A stretch of DNA of 64,000 nucleotides from Bos javanicus (GCF_032452875.1 NC_083868.1:99196537-99260536); one strand, 5' to 3'; positions 1 to 12,032 are shown, counted from the stretch's first letter. Numbers and translations: made by a program. The notes: generated by a model not told the origin, from the letters alone.

Positions 1-511
1 TGCTCACTTAGTATGACTGATCTCAACAAAAAAAGAAAAGTATTTTTTAATTAATTTACACTGAGTAAATGACAGACCACAGGCCATGCTTAAATTATTT
101 GTGAATTTAAAAGTGGACTGTTCTGTTCATAGCCCCAGACATCTCTAATTGGCTCAATTTCAGGCTTTATCAGAAGTGAAAAAAAAACAAAACTAGAGCA
201 AATAAAACAAATACCAACATGGTGTGTGTTTCACAAGACACCTCTGTCAATTTCCCTTCACGATTCTGGATTATTATATTTTCTTCCCTTTTTCTACTTC
301 TAAATGTATTGATTGTTCAAAAAGCTAAATCTCTGCCACAATGACCACAAGTTTCTATATCATCTACAGCAGGCTGAGGGGAAACAGTTCTACACATATG
401 TGTTGGGGGTGGCATTTGGGTGGGTAAGCTGTATCGTATCAGGCACATTTTGGATTTCTACATCAACCTGTATTGGAGACCTACATTAGGGGGAATGAAT
501 GTAAGTTGTCC

Positions 512-640
512 TGATCCTCTGGAGGAAGAACTGGCTATCCACTCCAGTATTTCCACCTGGAAAATTCCATGGACAGAGGAGCCTGGCAGGCTACAGTCCA
601 TGGGGTCACATGATGAAATAGTTTAGGAGACTACTGAGTC
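512..640 (+). repeat. Bov-tA/Bov-A SINE fragment
   Basis: The segment carries the Bov-A body words (ccactccagtatt, ccatggacagaggagcctgg, aggctacagtccatgggg) in forward order. The tRNA-like head is almost unrecognisable and there is no clear tail, so this is a 5'-damaged, rather diverged copy. The short open frame over it is incidental. Confidence 0.85.
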
Positions 641-1444
641 ACAAAGTGGCCATACCGTTCTAAAATCCCCACTAAGTGTCAGAGAATGCCCAGTACATCA
701 AGTCCCTGGAGCTTCAGCTGCTGGATCTGCCTTTATAGGCAGATCTGGCTTTATAGACATTCTGCCTGAATGGTATCTATCTGCAACACACCCATATTCA
801 CTACTTCCATCATGTTGTATCCAATACTTATGCAAGTGTTTACAAGACAGCATTACAAAGGATAAATTTTAATAGAGTGTATTACAGCCAGTCATTTTCC
901 TTTGATGTCTCAAAGATCTGGAGTAGAGTTTATTTCCATCTATTTAATCCTTGAGAAAACATTTGCAGAGTACCATTAACATAAGTAAACGCTTCAATAT
1001 CCCTTTATCAAAATGCCATCATCAGTTACAACTCTCCAATTCATAATGTACTTGCCAAGGCTGGCTTTCCCTATTCCACAATTCCCAGTTTAAGCCGAGC
1101 CCATTGTTTTAATACTTCAGTGTCTACAGCTATAAGAGAGCAGGAGAATTTCTTATGAAGAGTCTCGGTGAGGAAGAGAGAGATCAGACCTTCCTTGTGA
1201 GGAACAATCTTACCCACTGCAGGATGAAGCACACCAGCCCACCTCCATACCAAGCCCAAATGCGAATAGAACCCTATAGCTTTTACAACAGTCAAAAAAG
1301 CCCCACAGGTTCCCACTAGGTAGAAAATACCAGCTGCATTCCCATTGAGAACCCTGGGCAGTGATTACAAAGAACTTCTTAGAAACACAGGCTGGGCTTG
1401 GGTGTTCTAAAAGGGATCATATTTGTTAAGAACTCCAGCACTGG

Positions 1445-1620
1445 AATTCAAACTACCTGTATCCAAATCTCATGAATTCTTGGAGTGTGAATTTAACCTT
1501 ACTATGTCTCTTTCTTCATCGTAAATGGAGACGATAACAGTGCCTTTCTTGTAGGGCTATATCCAGGATAAAATGAAATAATACATGTAGTTAGAAATTT
1601 GCCTGACATCTAACTAAGAA
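1445..1620 (+). repeat. MIR SINE, old and diverged
   Basis: The order of words fits MIR: a 'tcaaac.acctg.atccaaatctc' head, then 'tttcttcatcgtaaatgga', then 'aggataaaatgaaataatacatg'. Divergence is high, as expected for a repeat shared by all mammals. Confidence 0.6.
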
Positions 1621-3784
1621 TTCAAAAAAGACTCAGTATTCATTACCTGTGATTTCCAATGTTGAGTCACATAGTAAGTATACAGGCACTCTTTGTGGAA
1701 TGATGATTTTATAAATCTGCCTAACCTTAGGAAACCAAAGGTTTGCTTAAAGTGATGACAAGGTCATCAGCAAGATCGATTATCATTAGAGTTGGAGAAC
1801 CCATAAGTCATACGTTATATCTTTTGTTTCATTGATAGAATTTCCTTTGAAAATGAGCATACCCGTGGAAGAACATACCATAAATACAATTCTTTACTCT
1901 TAGGCTGACCATTATTAGCTGCACAGTCATTTCTTCTTTTCAGTTGTCATTTCAGCTCCAAAATCTGCTCAAGGACAAGATCAGCTACACAAAACTTTCA
2001 CCTGTGTTAATGACCTATAAGTGCCAGTCAGTAGGATGGTGCCTTCTCATTAGTGGCCCTCATCTCATTAGAAGCCTGCTCTCACTGATAATGGACCTCA
2101 GAGGTCAATAAAAATCTCAGGAAGAATTCTCTTTAATTTAATAGATGGACAGGTGTGTGGAAGCCAAGTGCTTTGTGTGGCTGTATTCCACATGCCTACA
2201 ACAATTGCAAAGGCATCTGCAGAAAACTAGCACTAAATCCCAACATGGTTCCTGCTGAAGAAACCATTAACTCTAATACCAGGGAGGACTAAATACAAAT
2301 TTGATTGGATTTTTCCCATCCAGATTTCAGAAAGTACTAAGACTCATCAGAGTGATCTCAATAACTCCCAGACAGAGCATCTCTATTAAACACCCAAGAA
2401 TTTATATTGGTTTTAATATCTGATCTCATCTCACCTGATAAATGAATGAGCTGCAGTAGCAGTGTCCTTTAAAAAAAATGCAATGTCATCCTTCCAGCCT
2501 TTTCAACAAAAGTACCAATACTGAAACATGAGGTAAAATATCTAAGCAATATAAAAAGTGATGTGGTATCTCTGTTCTTTTTCAGTGCCCCCCCCCAAAA
2601 GGGATTATTCTACCTCATGTGCACGGGTAGCTACCTAATAAGTCAGCCAGGGTCCACTTTAATAACAGCACTTGTAAAAGTAAGAGAACAGCTAGCCAGC
2701 CAGCTAGCTAAAAAAGCAGTATCTAAAAAGTGGAGGCTTATCTATGCACAAGCTACCCAAAGTAAGATGTGTTTTCTGAAATAAACTGGAGAGGAAACGC
2801 CTATTCAAATAAACAGGACCCATCTTATCAATGCAAGAGAAATCACCTACCCAGAAATTTCTTGCATTTCTGCCAACATGTATTTACAAACTATGTAGAC
2901 AAGGAGTTGTTCTGTGACACCACTGCACACTGGTCATGACTCAAGATTTATAGTTAGTGACATTCGCAGTAACCAGGTAGCAAATCGAATCTCACAGGAG
3001 AAGGATGAAATATGGAAATGTAAAGTGAATCCAAAAATAGTATTTTTCTGACAAGAAAAATTCAAGACCCAGAAAGGTACAGATGGCTTTGTGTACTCAT
3101 CTAAACCATTTTTCCACTATAAAGCATTCACATTTCAGAAAATCAAAGATGAAGCGAAGAAGTAGCAAAGACACTAAGGTGTATTCATAACCGCTTAAGA
3201 GTAGAAAGGAAAAGCAGAGTTAGATTTGGCTTCTCTCTCAGACAGTTGATGGTGATCCATCCCCCTGAGAAGACAGAATTCCGGGGCAAACTTCTCCAGC
3301 TAGTCAGGGCGATAGGGCAATTGGTTAAAATTCACACCTGCCCTGAGCTTCAGGCAACACTTGCCACCGAGACCAAGAATGAGCATCTCCTGCCTCCTTC
3401 ACTTTTGTTCTGGAAATGAAACCATGCCCCACCCGCAGAGGATGCATTATAATCATGTTGCTACTCTTTGGTTCTCTCCTAACCCCGCAAGCATCTAAGT
3501 GGCCGCGCACTCAGCCCTTAGCACACTCGCCTCCCCAGCTCCTCACTTTGGCGAAAGTCATTCGCCATCAAAGGGTTCGCCTCTCAACAAACCTGTGGAA
3601 TAATCCACTCCTTCGGCCTCGGAGATACTTCTTTAAAAAAAAAAAAAAAAAGACTGGATATTACATAAACTCTGGTCTCTAGGAAGGACATGTCAAGTAA
3701 CGCACTGTTCAACAGGATTTCGTTCAAAACCCATTCAAAAAGTGGAACTTGTCATTAGGCAATTACTCTTCCAAAAAGGAAATT

Positions 3785-3810
3785 CACACACACACACACA
3801 CACACCCCCC
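3785..3810. repeat. (CA)n microsatellite running into a C tract
   Basis: About ten CA units are followed directly by six C, just inside the left edge of the CpG island. Such tracts are usually length-polymorphic. Confidence 0.9.
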
Positions 3811-4085
3811 TAGGCAGAAATCCTGTCTGGCGCTGAGAAAGTAAGTCAGGTGGGAAGCACCCAGGTCCGGGTCTCTGCCCCGAGGACGCGCAGGGGACAG
3901 CGTTCCCGCCGCGCTCGGCCTGGGACAGCTCTCAGACCTCGCCCGGTGCCTGCCCGCCACTGCCGCCCTCCACCCTTACCCGGAGGAAACTGCTCCAGCC
4001 ACAGGACCGCAGCAGGTTAGGAGTGGGCGGAGGTACACGGGGCCGACTCTCCTCACACATACCGGAGCGCGCGGGCTACACTTAC

Positions 4086-4174
4086 ATGCCTGGCCGGAGC
4101 TGAAGGGCGCTGCCTGGCGGCCAGCCGGCGGCCACCCAAGCGCAGAAGCACCAGAGCCACAGTCGCCAGGTCAT
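4086..4174 (-). CDS. First coding exon, putative secreted or membrane protein (partial)
   Basis: I do not recognise this gene. What can be seen: the ATG at 4174-4172 has a purine (G) at -3 and A at +4, acceptable for mammalian initiation. It opens a frame starting MTWRLWLWCFCAWVAAG, with a basic residue at position 4, a core rich in Trp, Leu, Cys, Phe, Ala and Val, and then WPPGSA-LQ. This is the layout of a secretory signal peptide, with plausible cleavage after Ala23. The frame runs straight into a splice donor (CAT, then GTAAGTGTAG) at 4085, leaving 29 codons plus two bases, so intron 1 would be phase 2. Without splicing the next codons are ATG TAA, which supports a splice there. The same frame is open upstream to an in-frame ATG at 4360, but the signal peptide favours 4174. 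Later exons would lie beyond the left edge. Confidence 0.6.
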
Positions 4175-4560
4175 CTCCGCGGGGTGGAGCAGCTCCAGCC
4201 GCCACCCCGGCTGCGCGCCGCGCGCCACTCCGGCTCCGCAAGTCGGAGCCCCGTGCAGAAGTTGAGCTCGCAGGGCAGAAGTTGGTGTGCGGGGCTCGCG
4301 GGGCCGGCGAGATGCGTCTCCCTGCGGAGGGCGCGGCAGCAGCTCGGCCCCACTAGGCATCACCGACGACGAGGAGCTCGCGGGCGGAACGCCTGGGTGG
4401 CGCTCGGGCCGCAGAGATGGGCGCCCTTGCTCCGACGGGAGCGACTGGAAACCTGCTAGCCCCGCGGCCCCGCAGCCCCCGCAGCCTTGGTGCCATGGAA
4501 ACGCGCTCGCTGCTCGCCGGGCCCGGCCCCTCCGGAGCGCTTAAAGAGACAGTCCCGCTG
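4175..4560 (-). other. Probable 5' UTR and alternative in-frame start
   Basis: If transcription begins within the island, this GC-rich segment is the leader of the minus-strand exon. An upstream ATG at 4360-4358 (G at -3, C at +4) is in frame with no stop before the signal-peptide ATG. Use of it would add 62 mostly Pro, Arg, Ala, Gly and Leu residues and bury the signal peptide. Its residue content is what GC-rich leader DNA gives by chance. The extent of the leader is inferred; no transcript evidence is visible. Confidence 0.4.
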
Positions 4561-4930
4561 CCACCTTGGCTAGACTAGCTGCTGAGCGGCCCTGCGCCCC
4601 TCGCCCTCCTCACTCCCTCCTCTCCACCCTGTGCTGCCGGGAGGAGGCGCGGAGCGCGGCAGGACGCTGGGGGCGCAATTAAAACGAGATTTAGGGGGCT
4701 CTGCTTAATCATCTCGCCTTACCCCGCTCCTTACCTCTTCCTGCCTACACATCCAAGACACACACCGAAACCTCGCCAAAGACACGAAGCGGTTCGAACC
4801 TCTCACAAACCAACCTGCTCAAAACCAAGCCAGATGTAATCTGCCACCAGTAGAGACTAAAGGAAAACTGACTTTTGATTCTCTCTCCGCTCCGAACGCG
4901 AGTCTCTGGAGTCTGTCAGAACACAGGCTA

Positions 4931-4950
4931 GGGACGGGAGGGGGGGGGGG
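4931..4950 (+). other. G-rich tract with G-quadruplex potential
   Basis: GGG-AC-GGG-A is followed by eleven consecutive G, giving four or more G-runs with very short loops. It lies about 750 bp upstream of the putative start codon on the promoter flank. Confidence 0.6.
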
Positions 4951-4999
4951 TGCGGTATGTGTGTTTGAAGTGGGATCCGAACAGCAGTTGATTGAGTCA

Positions 5000-7900
5000 A
5001 ATCTCCTGCCAAATTGACAGTTGCAGGACACCGTCGGCTCATCCAGAAATCCTCGTCACTCCAAATGGGATCATCGCCCTTCCTTTTATTTGGTCCCCAT
5101 CTATCTCACCCACTTCAGGCACCAGAGTTATAAGGAGAAGCCAACCCTTTTCCAAACCTACCCCCACCTTTCCTTCACACCAGCTTCTCTTCCCCCAGAT
5201 TTGCTGAGGAGCAGTCCATTGCGAGCCCCCAGAGCCCTTCCAGAAGGGAACAGCGTCTGCTCGGAACCGGAGGCTCCGGCTGCGGTGCTGGCCCGCCTGC
5301 CTGGGACGCACAGCCAAGCGCCGCGCGGTCGCCAGCAGCTCCGGCCCGAAGCGATGCCTCTGCCCGGCGCCAGCTGCTGTCTGGAAGGCCACAAACCTCT
5401 GGAGTCTGTTTCTAGAAAATAAAAATCTATGGTGCATTGTGCCCTCCAACAAGGACAGCCCGGCTCCGAAGCCACAATCTGCAGTTCACAGCTGCAGGAA
5501 TCGGATCAATCTGCAGCGAGAGAACTTATTTCTCTGATTCCTAAACTTAACCAAAAGTGGCTCTCCAATGACTCATTCATAGTCAAGCATTTAAAGTGGT
5601 ACCACCTGATTTCCTCGGTCCTACTAGTCTGAAAAAGATCTTCCCCAAATGGTGTTTGGGGCTTCCCTTTGCCCTTCATAGTTGACTTAACCATCTGGCT
5701 CTTCAATTCAGTTTTCTGAGCCTTTGTTCTCCCTTCTTTTCTTTCTGCTTTTTCTGCAACTAAAGAAGCAATTGGGCATATACAGGAGAGACTGAGGAGC
5801 AAACTTCTGGGGTTTCCATGAAAAGAAAGAAAAAAATGAGGGTGGGATAGAACCATTCCACTCCTGAGTTATTTCACATTCTATGACTTTGTCCTCCTTG
5901 ACTTGTGGCATTGGAATTCACACTACCTTGCAGTCTTTTCTATTTCTTTTAGACATATTCATATTTTTTACTTCTTTTATTGAAGTTTAACTTAAAGTGA
6001 AAAATCAAATATACAACTAGATGATTTCTCTATGTTTGACAGATGCCTTTAACAAACAATTTTGGGACAATTTGCACAATAGAAATCCTTATTTGAACCC
6101 CTTTACTTTATAAAACAGGGATTTGTTCTTTCTTTTTTGTTCCTAAATACTGGTTATGTATGAATCAAAGCTTTTCCAATCACAGAGCAGACTTAGGGAA
6201 AGTGCTGACATCTGTTGTACAAGTGCATTGTCACTTGGCTAACTCTTAATTAGTTCTGATAATGGCTGCCCCGCATGGGTCGCTGAAACACATTGATAAT
6301 TTTAACATCTATTTTTAACTCTTAGTTTTAACTTCTCCTAAACCTCTTTGTCACCTTTGTAACCAAGTAACAAAGTTGAACGCCTAATTTCACCTCCTCT
6401 TCTTCCTGTCCCTCTTCTAGTGAGGTGCTAATGAACAGTGAAATGACCAAAGGCAAGCAGGGCAGGGTGAGGGCAGAAAGGAAGAAAAGGAAACCTAATT
6501 CACAGTAATCGTGACTCCTGAACTGTGTGTACTAACTACATAAGGTGAGACTTTTTCTTCCCTTCTCAATGTAAGTAGAGGTGAAAAGATTAATTCTTTC
6601 CATTGATTCAATTTCTAGTTTGTCTTTAGATGAAACCCAAAGAATTCAGGTTATTTCAATACAGTTTGATCTTAATTGTTTTAATGAAAATGTATAGCAC
6701 ACCCAAAGATGACAGTATAGATTAACTGTGCCCTGAAATTTCTGTGATTTGCTAAGCCTTTCTTTGCTTCTGGACTAGTTTTTACACTTCAGGGCTCTAT
6801 CTTCAACTAATCTCATTCCCTCCTGGAGTGCACAAAGTTTCTAATCATTTTCTTTCTTTATGTTACAGAAGGCCTTGCATAAATAATAGACCTCCTTTAT
6901 TACAAGGCTAAATTTTATGTAAGCCACAGCTGAAACCCAGAACTATTTTAAGAGCTAAAGAATAATGGGGAAATACAGAAATATATATATAAATTATCTG
7001 ATTGCATGGCTGTTTAGTAAAGGTCATGTTTAATTTGGGTAAGGGGGAAGTGAATCGGTAAATTGAAAATCCCAAATTAGGAGTTTCCTTTTATGCACCT
7101 TAATTTAAAGCCATGTTTATTATAGATGAACATTTAAAGCACTTTGGATGTGATGCTAAATGTGATTAGTGCATATTTCATAAAGTGAAATTGATTTCAA
7201 ATTATTTTAGCATGGATAACAATATAGCCATGTAAGCAATTATCATTAAATGAAATATACTCTTCCAGCAAAAGGATTTAAAACTTTCTATGAACTGGGA
7301 AGCCCTAATTTGAACTCAGCTCTCCTTTTGCAATCTATTCATACAAGTTAAAAATAATTGGTGATTTGGTTTGATTAGTTGGCTATTTTATTCTGTAAAA
7401 AGAGGGTGAATTTTGAAACCTGTTGTTACAGTCATACGTAGTAAAAGAGCAAAGCAGTTTGGTGGTTTGGGGATGCTATGAACAAACAAAATGAAGCCAG
7501 ATACAAACAATTCATTCAGCATTTATTGTCCAAGTGAAAGAAAATTTTAAATTAACAAAGCAAGAGAATGAGGCACATACACAAAGCATCATTTTTTTTT
7601 AATTAAGAGAGAGAGAAGTTTTGTGTTCATGTTATTGGAGGAAAAAACAGAAATATGAATTGGGTTTTATTTTTGTGAATGGTCTTTAACATTGTCAACC
7701 TGAATAGGTTCTTAAAAATGGATTTATCAAGCAGACAAATGTTCTCTGAGAAGAGTCCAAAGGATTTGAGGGGACCTCCCGTGGGAATGCCACATGCTAC
7801 CCCACTCTCTCCACGCTGCATCAAAGGAGTAATAAATATAACTAGCTTCTCCCTTGTTAGGAGGAGGCGGAGTAAGCCAATTTCATGCTTTATGTATGCT

Positions 7901-8660
7901 GGTTGTAAAAAGGAATGCTTACCTAAAAAGAAATAGATTCCAACCAGATGTTCCAAAATCTTTCTCAGCTGCTGCTTAAAGCTTAACAGTCACTGCATAC
8001 TTTATCTTCTCGTCTATCTTCTTCTAATTGAGAAATTGTTGATCCATGCAATTCGACAGGCAGGCTGCTGCAAAAACCTTCCTGCCAAAGCTCTTCAGCC
8101 CTGTTCTCCTGCACACAGAAACTTCCAGTGTCTGTATGGGGACAGGAAAAGAGAGCAGGCCACTTTATCTGGCAGGTGTTGTGGGTTGAAAGAAGAGGAA
8201 GTCAAAAAGCAATTCTTCAAAGGACAGATTCTGTCACCTAAAAGTGTAATAAACTGCCATTATAGAAATGCCTACAAGCACTAATGAGCCATGTACAATA
8301 AAACCTTGACGTCAGGCAAAATAGAATGAAACCCACCCAGGAACCAACTGGGATTGTCACTCCAAGATGTGAATGATCATTCTCGCTTTGGTTTCATCTG
8401 CCACTAATTTTGTCTCTACATACCAATAGCTCTCTTTTTTAGAAAAGTGATACATTTAGCATAAAAATCCTAAGATCCCCGTCTACTGATTAATACATAA
8501 TTTCTCAGTACTGTGCTACTCATTGGCCATTAAGACTTGACCAGTTTGATGTAAGTTATAATAGAATTACCAGCTCTAGAATTATGTATATTTATGAGAT
8601 AGGACACAATTAGAAGACACATTTAACTTGTACTTTTTTGGAAACCATACTTTGCACAGC
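5000..8660. other. Single-copy intergenic DNA, no gene recognised
   Basis: The first 500 bases are a moderately GC-rich island shore. Two opposed open frames of about 130 codons lie there (about 5021-5452), with no recognisable domain, and their length fits GC-rich shore DNA. From about 5.6 kb the sequence is AT-rich with no transposon I recognise over 3 kb. AT-rich blocks such as 7080-7260 resemble conserved non-coding DNA in texture only; that is a guess without an alignment. Confidence 0.45.
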
Positions 8661-8667
8661 TAATTCA

Positions 8668-8685
8668 TGTGTGTGTGTGTGTGTT
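8668..8685. repeat. (TG)n microsatellite
   Basis: About nine TG units directly next to the L1 remnant that follows; it could derive from the L1 tail region. Confidence 0.85.
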
Positions 8686-8689
8686 TTAA

Positions 8690-10141
8690 ACCATGTAACA
8701 TTAAATTTACTGTCAATCATTTTTAAATATACAGCTCAGTAGTGTTAAGTATATTCACATTTTTATGCAATATCACTAAAACTTTTTCATCTTGCAAAAC
8801 TGAAACTCTATTCCCATTCAACACTAACTCCCCCTTCCTTTCTCTGCTTAGCTGTTGCCAAACAACTTTCTACTTTGTTTCTATGATGTTGACTACTTTA
8901 GACACTTCATGAGTAGAATCATATCTTTTATGACTGGCTTATTTCACATAGCACAGTGTCTTCAGGGTTCATCCATGCTGTAGCATGTGACAAATTTCCT
9001 TCTTTTATAAGGCTTCATAATATTCCATTGTATGTATACACCACATTTTGTTTATCTGTTGATGGACATTTGGGTTGCTTCCACCTCTTGGCTATTATGA
9101 ATAATGTTGCAATGAACATAGGTGTATAAATATCTCTATAAGCACCTGCTTTAAATCTTTCCAGCTATATACTCAGAAGTGGGATTGCTGAAGTATATGA
9201 TAATTTTGTTTTTTATTTTGAGGGAACCTCTATACTGTTATACATAATTTCTGTACATTTTATTTTCACCAACAGTGCACAAGAGTTCCAATTTCTCTAC
9301 ATCCTTCTAAACACTTGTTATTTTCTATTCTCTTGATAGTCACCACCCTAATGGGTGTTAGATGATACTCATTATAAGTTTTATTCCATTTCTCTTACAA
9401 TTAGCGATGCTTAGCACTTTTTCATGTGTTTGTTAGCCATTTGTATACCTTCTTTAAGGAATTGTCTATTAACTCCTTTGTCCGTTTTTTGATCTAGCAG
9501 TTTGGCTTTTGTTGTTGAATTGTAGAAGTTCCTTATTTATTTTAGATAGTAACCCCTTCTCAGTTATATGACTTGCAAAGATCTCCTCTCATTCCATAGG
9601 TTGCCTTTCACTCTAGATTGTTTCCTTTGATGCACAGAAGTTCTTAATCTCGATGTAGTCCCGTTTGTCTACTTTTACTTTTGTTGCCTGTGCTGTTGGT
9701 GTCACGCCCAAGAAATCACTGCCAAATCTAATGTCCTAAAGCTTTTCTCCTTTGTTTTCTTCATGGACTTTTATAGTTTTAGTTCTTATGTTTAGATCTT
9801 TAATCTATTTTGAATGAATTTTTGTATATGATGTAAGGTAAGTGTTTAGCTTGTCTTTTGCATATGGATGTTCAGTTTTCCCAGCAGCATTTGCTGAAGA
9901 GACTACCCTTTCCCCATTATGTAGCTGTGACATCCTTGTCAAAATCGTTTGGCCATATATTGCAAGAGTTTTATATCTAGGTTCTCTCTATCCTATTCCA
10001 TTTGTCTGTGTATCTTTTTTTTTTTTTTTTGGACAGAACCATATCAACTTCATTACTGTTGCTTTGCAATATGTTTTAAAGTCAGGAAATGTGAAGCCTC
10101 CATCTTTTTTCTTTTTTAAGATGGCTTTGACTATTAGGGGT
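8690..10141 (-). mobile_element. L1 LINE 3' portion, old, antisense
   Basis: Read on the minus strand this is the last part of L1 ORF2 and the 3' UTR. Diagnostic plus-strand words are 'attccattgtatgtatacaccacatttt', 'atggacatttgggttgcttccac' and 'ttttcccagcagcatttgctgaag' (each quoted in part). The reading frame is full of stops and indels, and a run of about 15 T at 10016-10030 interrupts it. It is a 5'-truncated dead copy with no active role inferred. Confidence 0.85.
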
Positions 10142-10888
10142 GAATTAAAGCTAACTTTTGTACATAAAAAGGTTCCTTCCTATTATTCCCCCAAGGTCCA
10201 CTTTTCCACTTTTTTTTTTTCTGTAAAGAAGAAAAAGTGAACACCAAAATTCCTTCCCTGGTAACTTTTATTCTGAATTCCTATTTTTTATGTCTGAACG
10301 TCTTGGGTAACTGATCAAATCCTAACAAACCCACTGTCAATGCTTCTACAATGGTTAGTTGTAAGCACAACTAGCGCTAAGAATGTTGAACAGATCTGAT
10401 CCTAAAGATGCACAGAGGGAGCAACACAGCCTGATGTGTGCTTCATAGTGGACCCAGTTATTTAGGCTCCGGCTGCAAGAAGCTACTCGTGCTGTGCCAT
10501 TAGCTTACCTCTTATAAATGAAGCATTCTTACCCAGGAAAGACCAAAATCAAATATTGATAGTATAGAATTTACCATCCCTCTCCAAGTCAATATAGATG
10601 AAAGAGAGGGATTTCACAAGAGTGAATAAGTGAGCAAAGTAATAACTAATGAACCTCAGTGTAAATAAGGAAAAATATCCACTTAAGGAAAAATTATCAT
10701 ACCTAATATGGTCTTAGTCCTATCCATTTAAATCCCACCTGAAGAAGACAGGAAGCATCAGCTGTTCTGTAGAAGAATAAGCTCTAGTTGTATCTGAGAC
10801 TCCAAATCACCACCCCCAAGCTAGTGTATTTAAAAGTTCATTATCCTCCATTTTCATACAAACACAGTACACACTTGCACCTGGAATA
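10142..10888. other. Unassigned AT-rich sequence
   Basis: No gene, SINE or LINE recognised. A T-tract at 10209-10220 follows shortly after the L1 end. Confidence 0.4.
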
Positions 10889-10901
10889 TTTTCTGTAGCT
10901 T

Positions 10902-11068
10902 TCGGTATGTGTGTGTGTCTTGCGTTTGTTTGTTTGTTTTTGGTTGTGTGATCTTTTTTTTGTGGCACTTGGGATCCAGTTCCCTGACTAGGGATCGAAC
11001 TGAGGCTCCCTGCATTGGGAGAGCAGAGTTTAGGCACAGAACCACAAGGGAAGTCCCTTGACTATGTG
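10902..11068 (-). mobile_element. CHR-2-type SINE, antisense, with exact TSD
   Basis: The plus strand ends in the reversed SINE head (agggaagtccc) after a reversed tRNA-like box region (gatcgaactgaggctccctgc). The T- and TG-rich left side is the reversed tail. The 13-base target duplication ttttctgtagctt occurs at 10889-10901 and again at 11069-11081, exact. CHR SINEs are shared by ruminants, hippos and whales, so this is older than the Bov-tA copies. Confidence 0.9.
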
Positions 11069-11343
11069 TTTTCTGTAGCTTAAGAGTCAGGAGCTTCAGT
11101 TATGTCACTCTGATATTTAAAGTGCAGTCAGCACACTATCAATAAAGTAAAAAGACAACTCACAGAATGAGAAAAAATATTTGCAAATCACATATCTGAT
11201 AAGGGACTAGTGTCCAATATTTATAAGTAATATTTATCACTCAACAATAAAAATGGAAAAATGATTTGAACAGACATTTGTCAAAGAAGATACCTAAATA
11301 CCCAATAAGCACAGTGAAAAGATGCTCAATATCATTAGCCACT

Positions 11344-11587
11344 GCTGCTGCTGCTGCTAAGTCGCTTCAGTCATGTCTGACTCTGTGCGACCCCAGAGAT
11401 GGCAGTCCACCAGGCTGCCCCGTCCCTGGGATTCTCCAGGCAAGAACGCTGGAGTGGGTTGCCATTTCCTTCTCTGATGCATGAAAGTGAAAAGTGAAAG
11501 TAAAGTCGCTCAGTCGTGCCCGACTGTTAGCGACCCCAGGGACTGCAACTGACCAGGCTCCTCCATCCATGGGATTTTCCAGGCAAG
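11344..11587 (-). mobile_element. BOV-A2 SINE nested in L1
   Basis: The element begins with the reversed (AGC)n tail (gctgctgctgctgct), then the first reversed Bov-A unit, the 'gaaagtgaaaagtgaaagt' linker, and the second unit, which stops at aggcaag. It is flanked by agccact at 11337-11343 and 11588-11594, a 7-base TSD. Confidence 0.93.
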
Positions 11588-11805
11588 AGCCACTAGGGAA
11601 ATGCAATTCAAAACCACAATGAGGTACAACTTCACTCCTATTAAGATGGTTACAATCAAAGAAGTGTTGACAAAGATGTGAAGAAACTAAAACCCACACC
11701 ACAAACTAAAACCCTGTTGTTGGTAGGAATGTAAACTCATGAAGCCACTTTGGAAATAGTTTGGTAGTTCCTCCAAACATTCGACATAGAGTAACCACAT
11801 GACCC

Positions 11806-12032
11806 GGGCTTCCTAGGTGACACTAGCGGTAAAGATCCCACCTGCCAACGCAGGAGACATAAGAGATCCAAGTTTGATCCCTGGGTCAGGAAGATCCCAT
11901 GGGGGAGGGCATGACAACCCACTCCAGTAATCTTGCCTGGAGAAGTCCATGGACAGAGGAGCCTGGTGGGCTACAGTCCATGGGGTCACCAAGAGTTGGA
12001 CACGACTACCTACGCATGCAGGCACACACATG
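11806..12032 (+). mobile_element. Bov-tA SINE nested in L1
   Basis: The tRNA-like head (gggcttcctaggtgacactag), the B-box-like 'gtttgatccctgg' stretch, the Bov-A body and a CA-rich tail are all present. The TSD is ccacatgaccc (11795-11805) against ccatatgaccc (12033-12043), one mismatch. Taking it out restores the L1 word 'tgacccagcaatt'. Confidence 0.93.

Larger units (their letters stand above)
1..3780. other. Mostly single-copy DNA, putative intron 1
   Basis: Apart from the SINE fragments at 512-640 and 1445-1620 I see no repeat family, RNA gene or exon here. Small oddities are a run of nine C at 2588-2596 and an A-tract at 3635-3651. If the minus-strand exon at 4086-4174 is real, this stretch is the 5' part of its first intron. 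Short open frames are not supported by composition or any recognised motif. Confidence 0.5.
3860..4720 (-). promoter_or_regulatory. CpG island promoter region
   Basis: GC content rises sharply and CpG dinucleotides are frequent (for example gcgccgcgcgcc near 4213 and cgcgcggg near 4070), against an AT-rich, CpG-poor flank on both sides. It is the only such island in the window. The minus-strand exon at 4086-4174 lies in its left half, so the start of transcription is expected between about 4180 and 4700. I see no convincing TATA box; gcgcttaaag near 4537-4546 is a weak AT-rich candidate. CpG-island promoters typically lack TATA and use several start sites. Confidence 0.8.

Noticed and set aside
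4184..4544. Plus-strand frames of 85-91 codons inside the CpG island
   Set aside because: They are the complement of the putative leader and first exon, rich in Arg, Pro, Gly and Ala as expected from GC-rich DNA.
5021..5452. Opposed open frames of 133 and 137 codons beside the CpG island
   Set aside because: No domain, no signal peptide and no splice context I trust. The GC-rich shore yields long frames by chance and both strands are open at once.
11344..11360. CAG/CTG repeats (also 29127-29156, 35976-35990, 42795-42811) as triplet-expansion loci
   Set aside because: Each is the (AGC)n tail of a BOV-A2 SINE.
11806..11890. tRNA gene from A- and B-box-like sequence in Bov-tA heads
   Set aside because: The heads are SINE promoters derived from a tRNA; they do not fold as complete tRNAs and continue into the Bov-A body.
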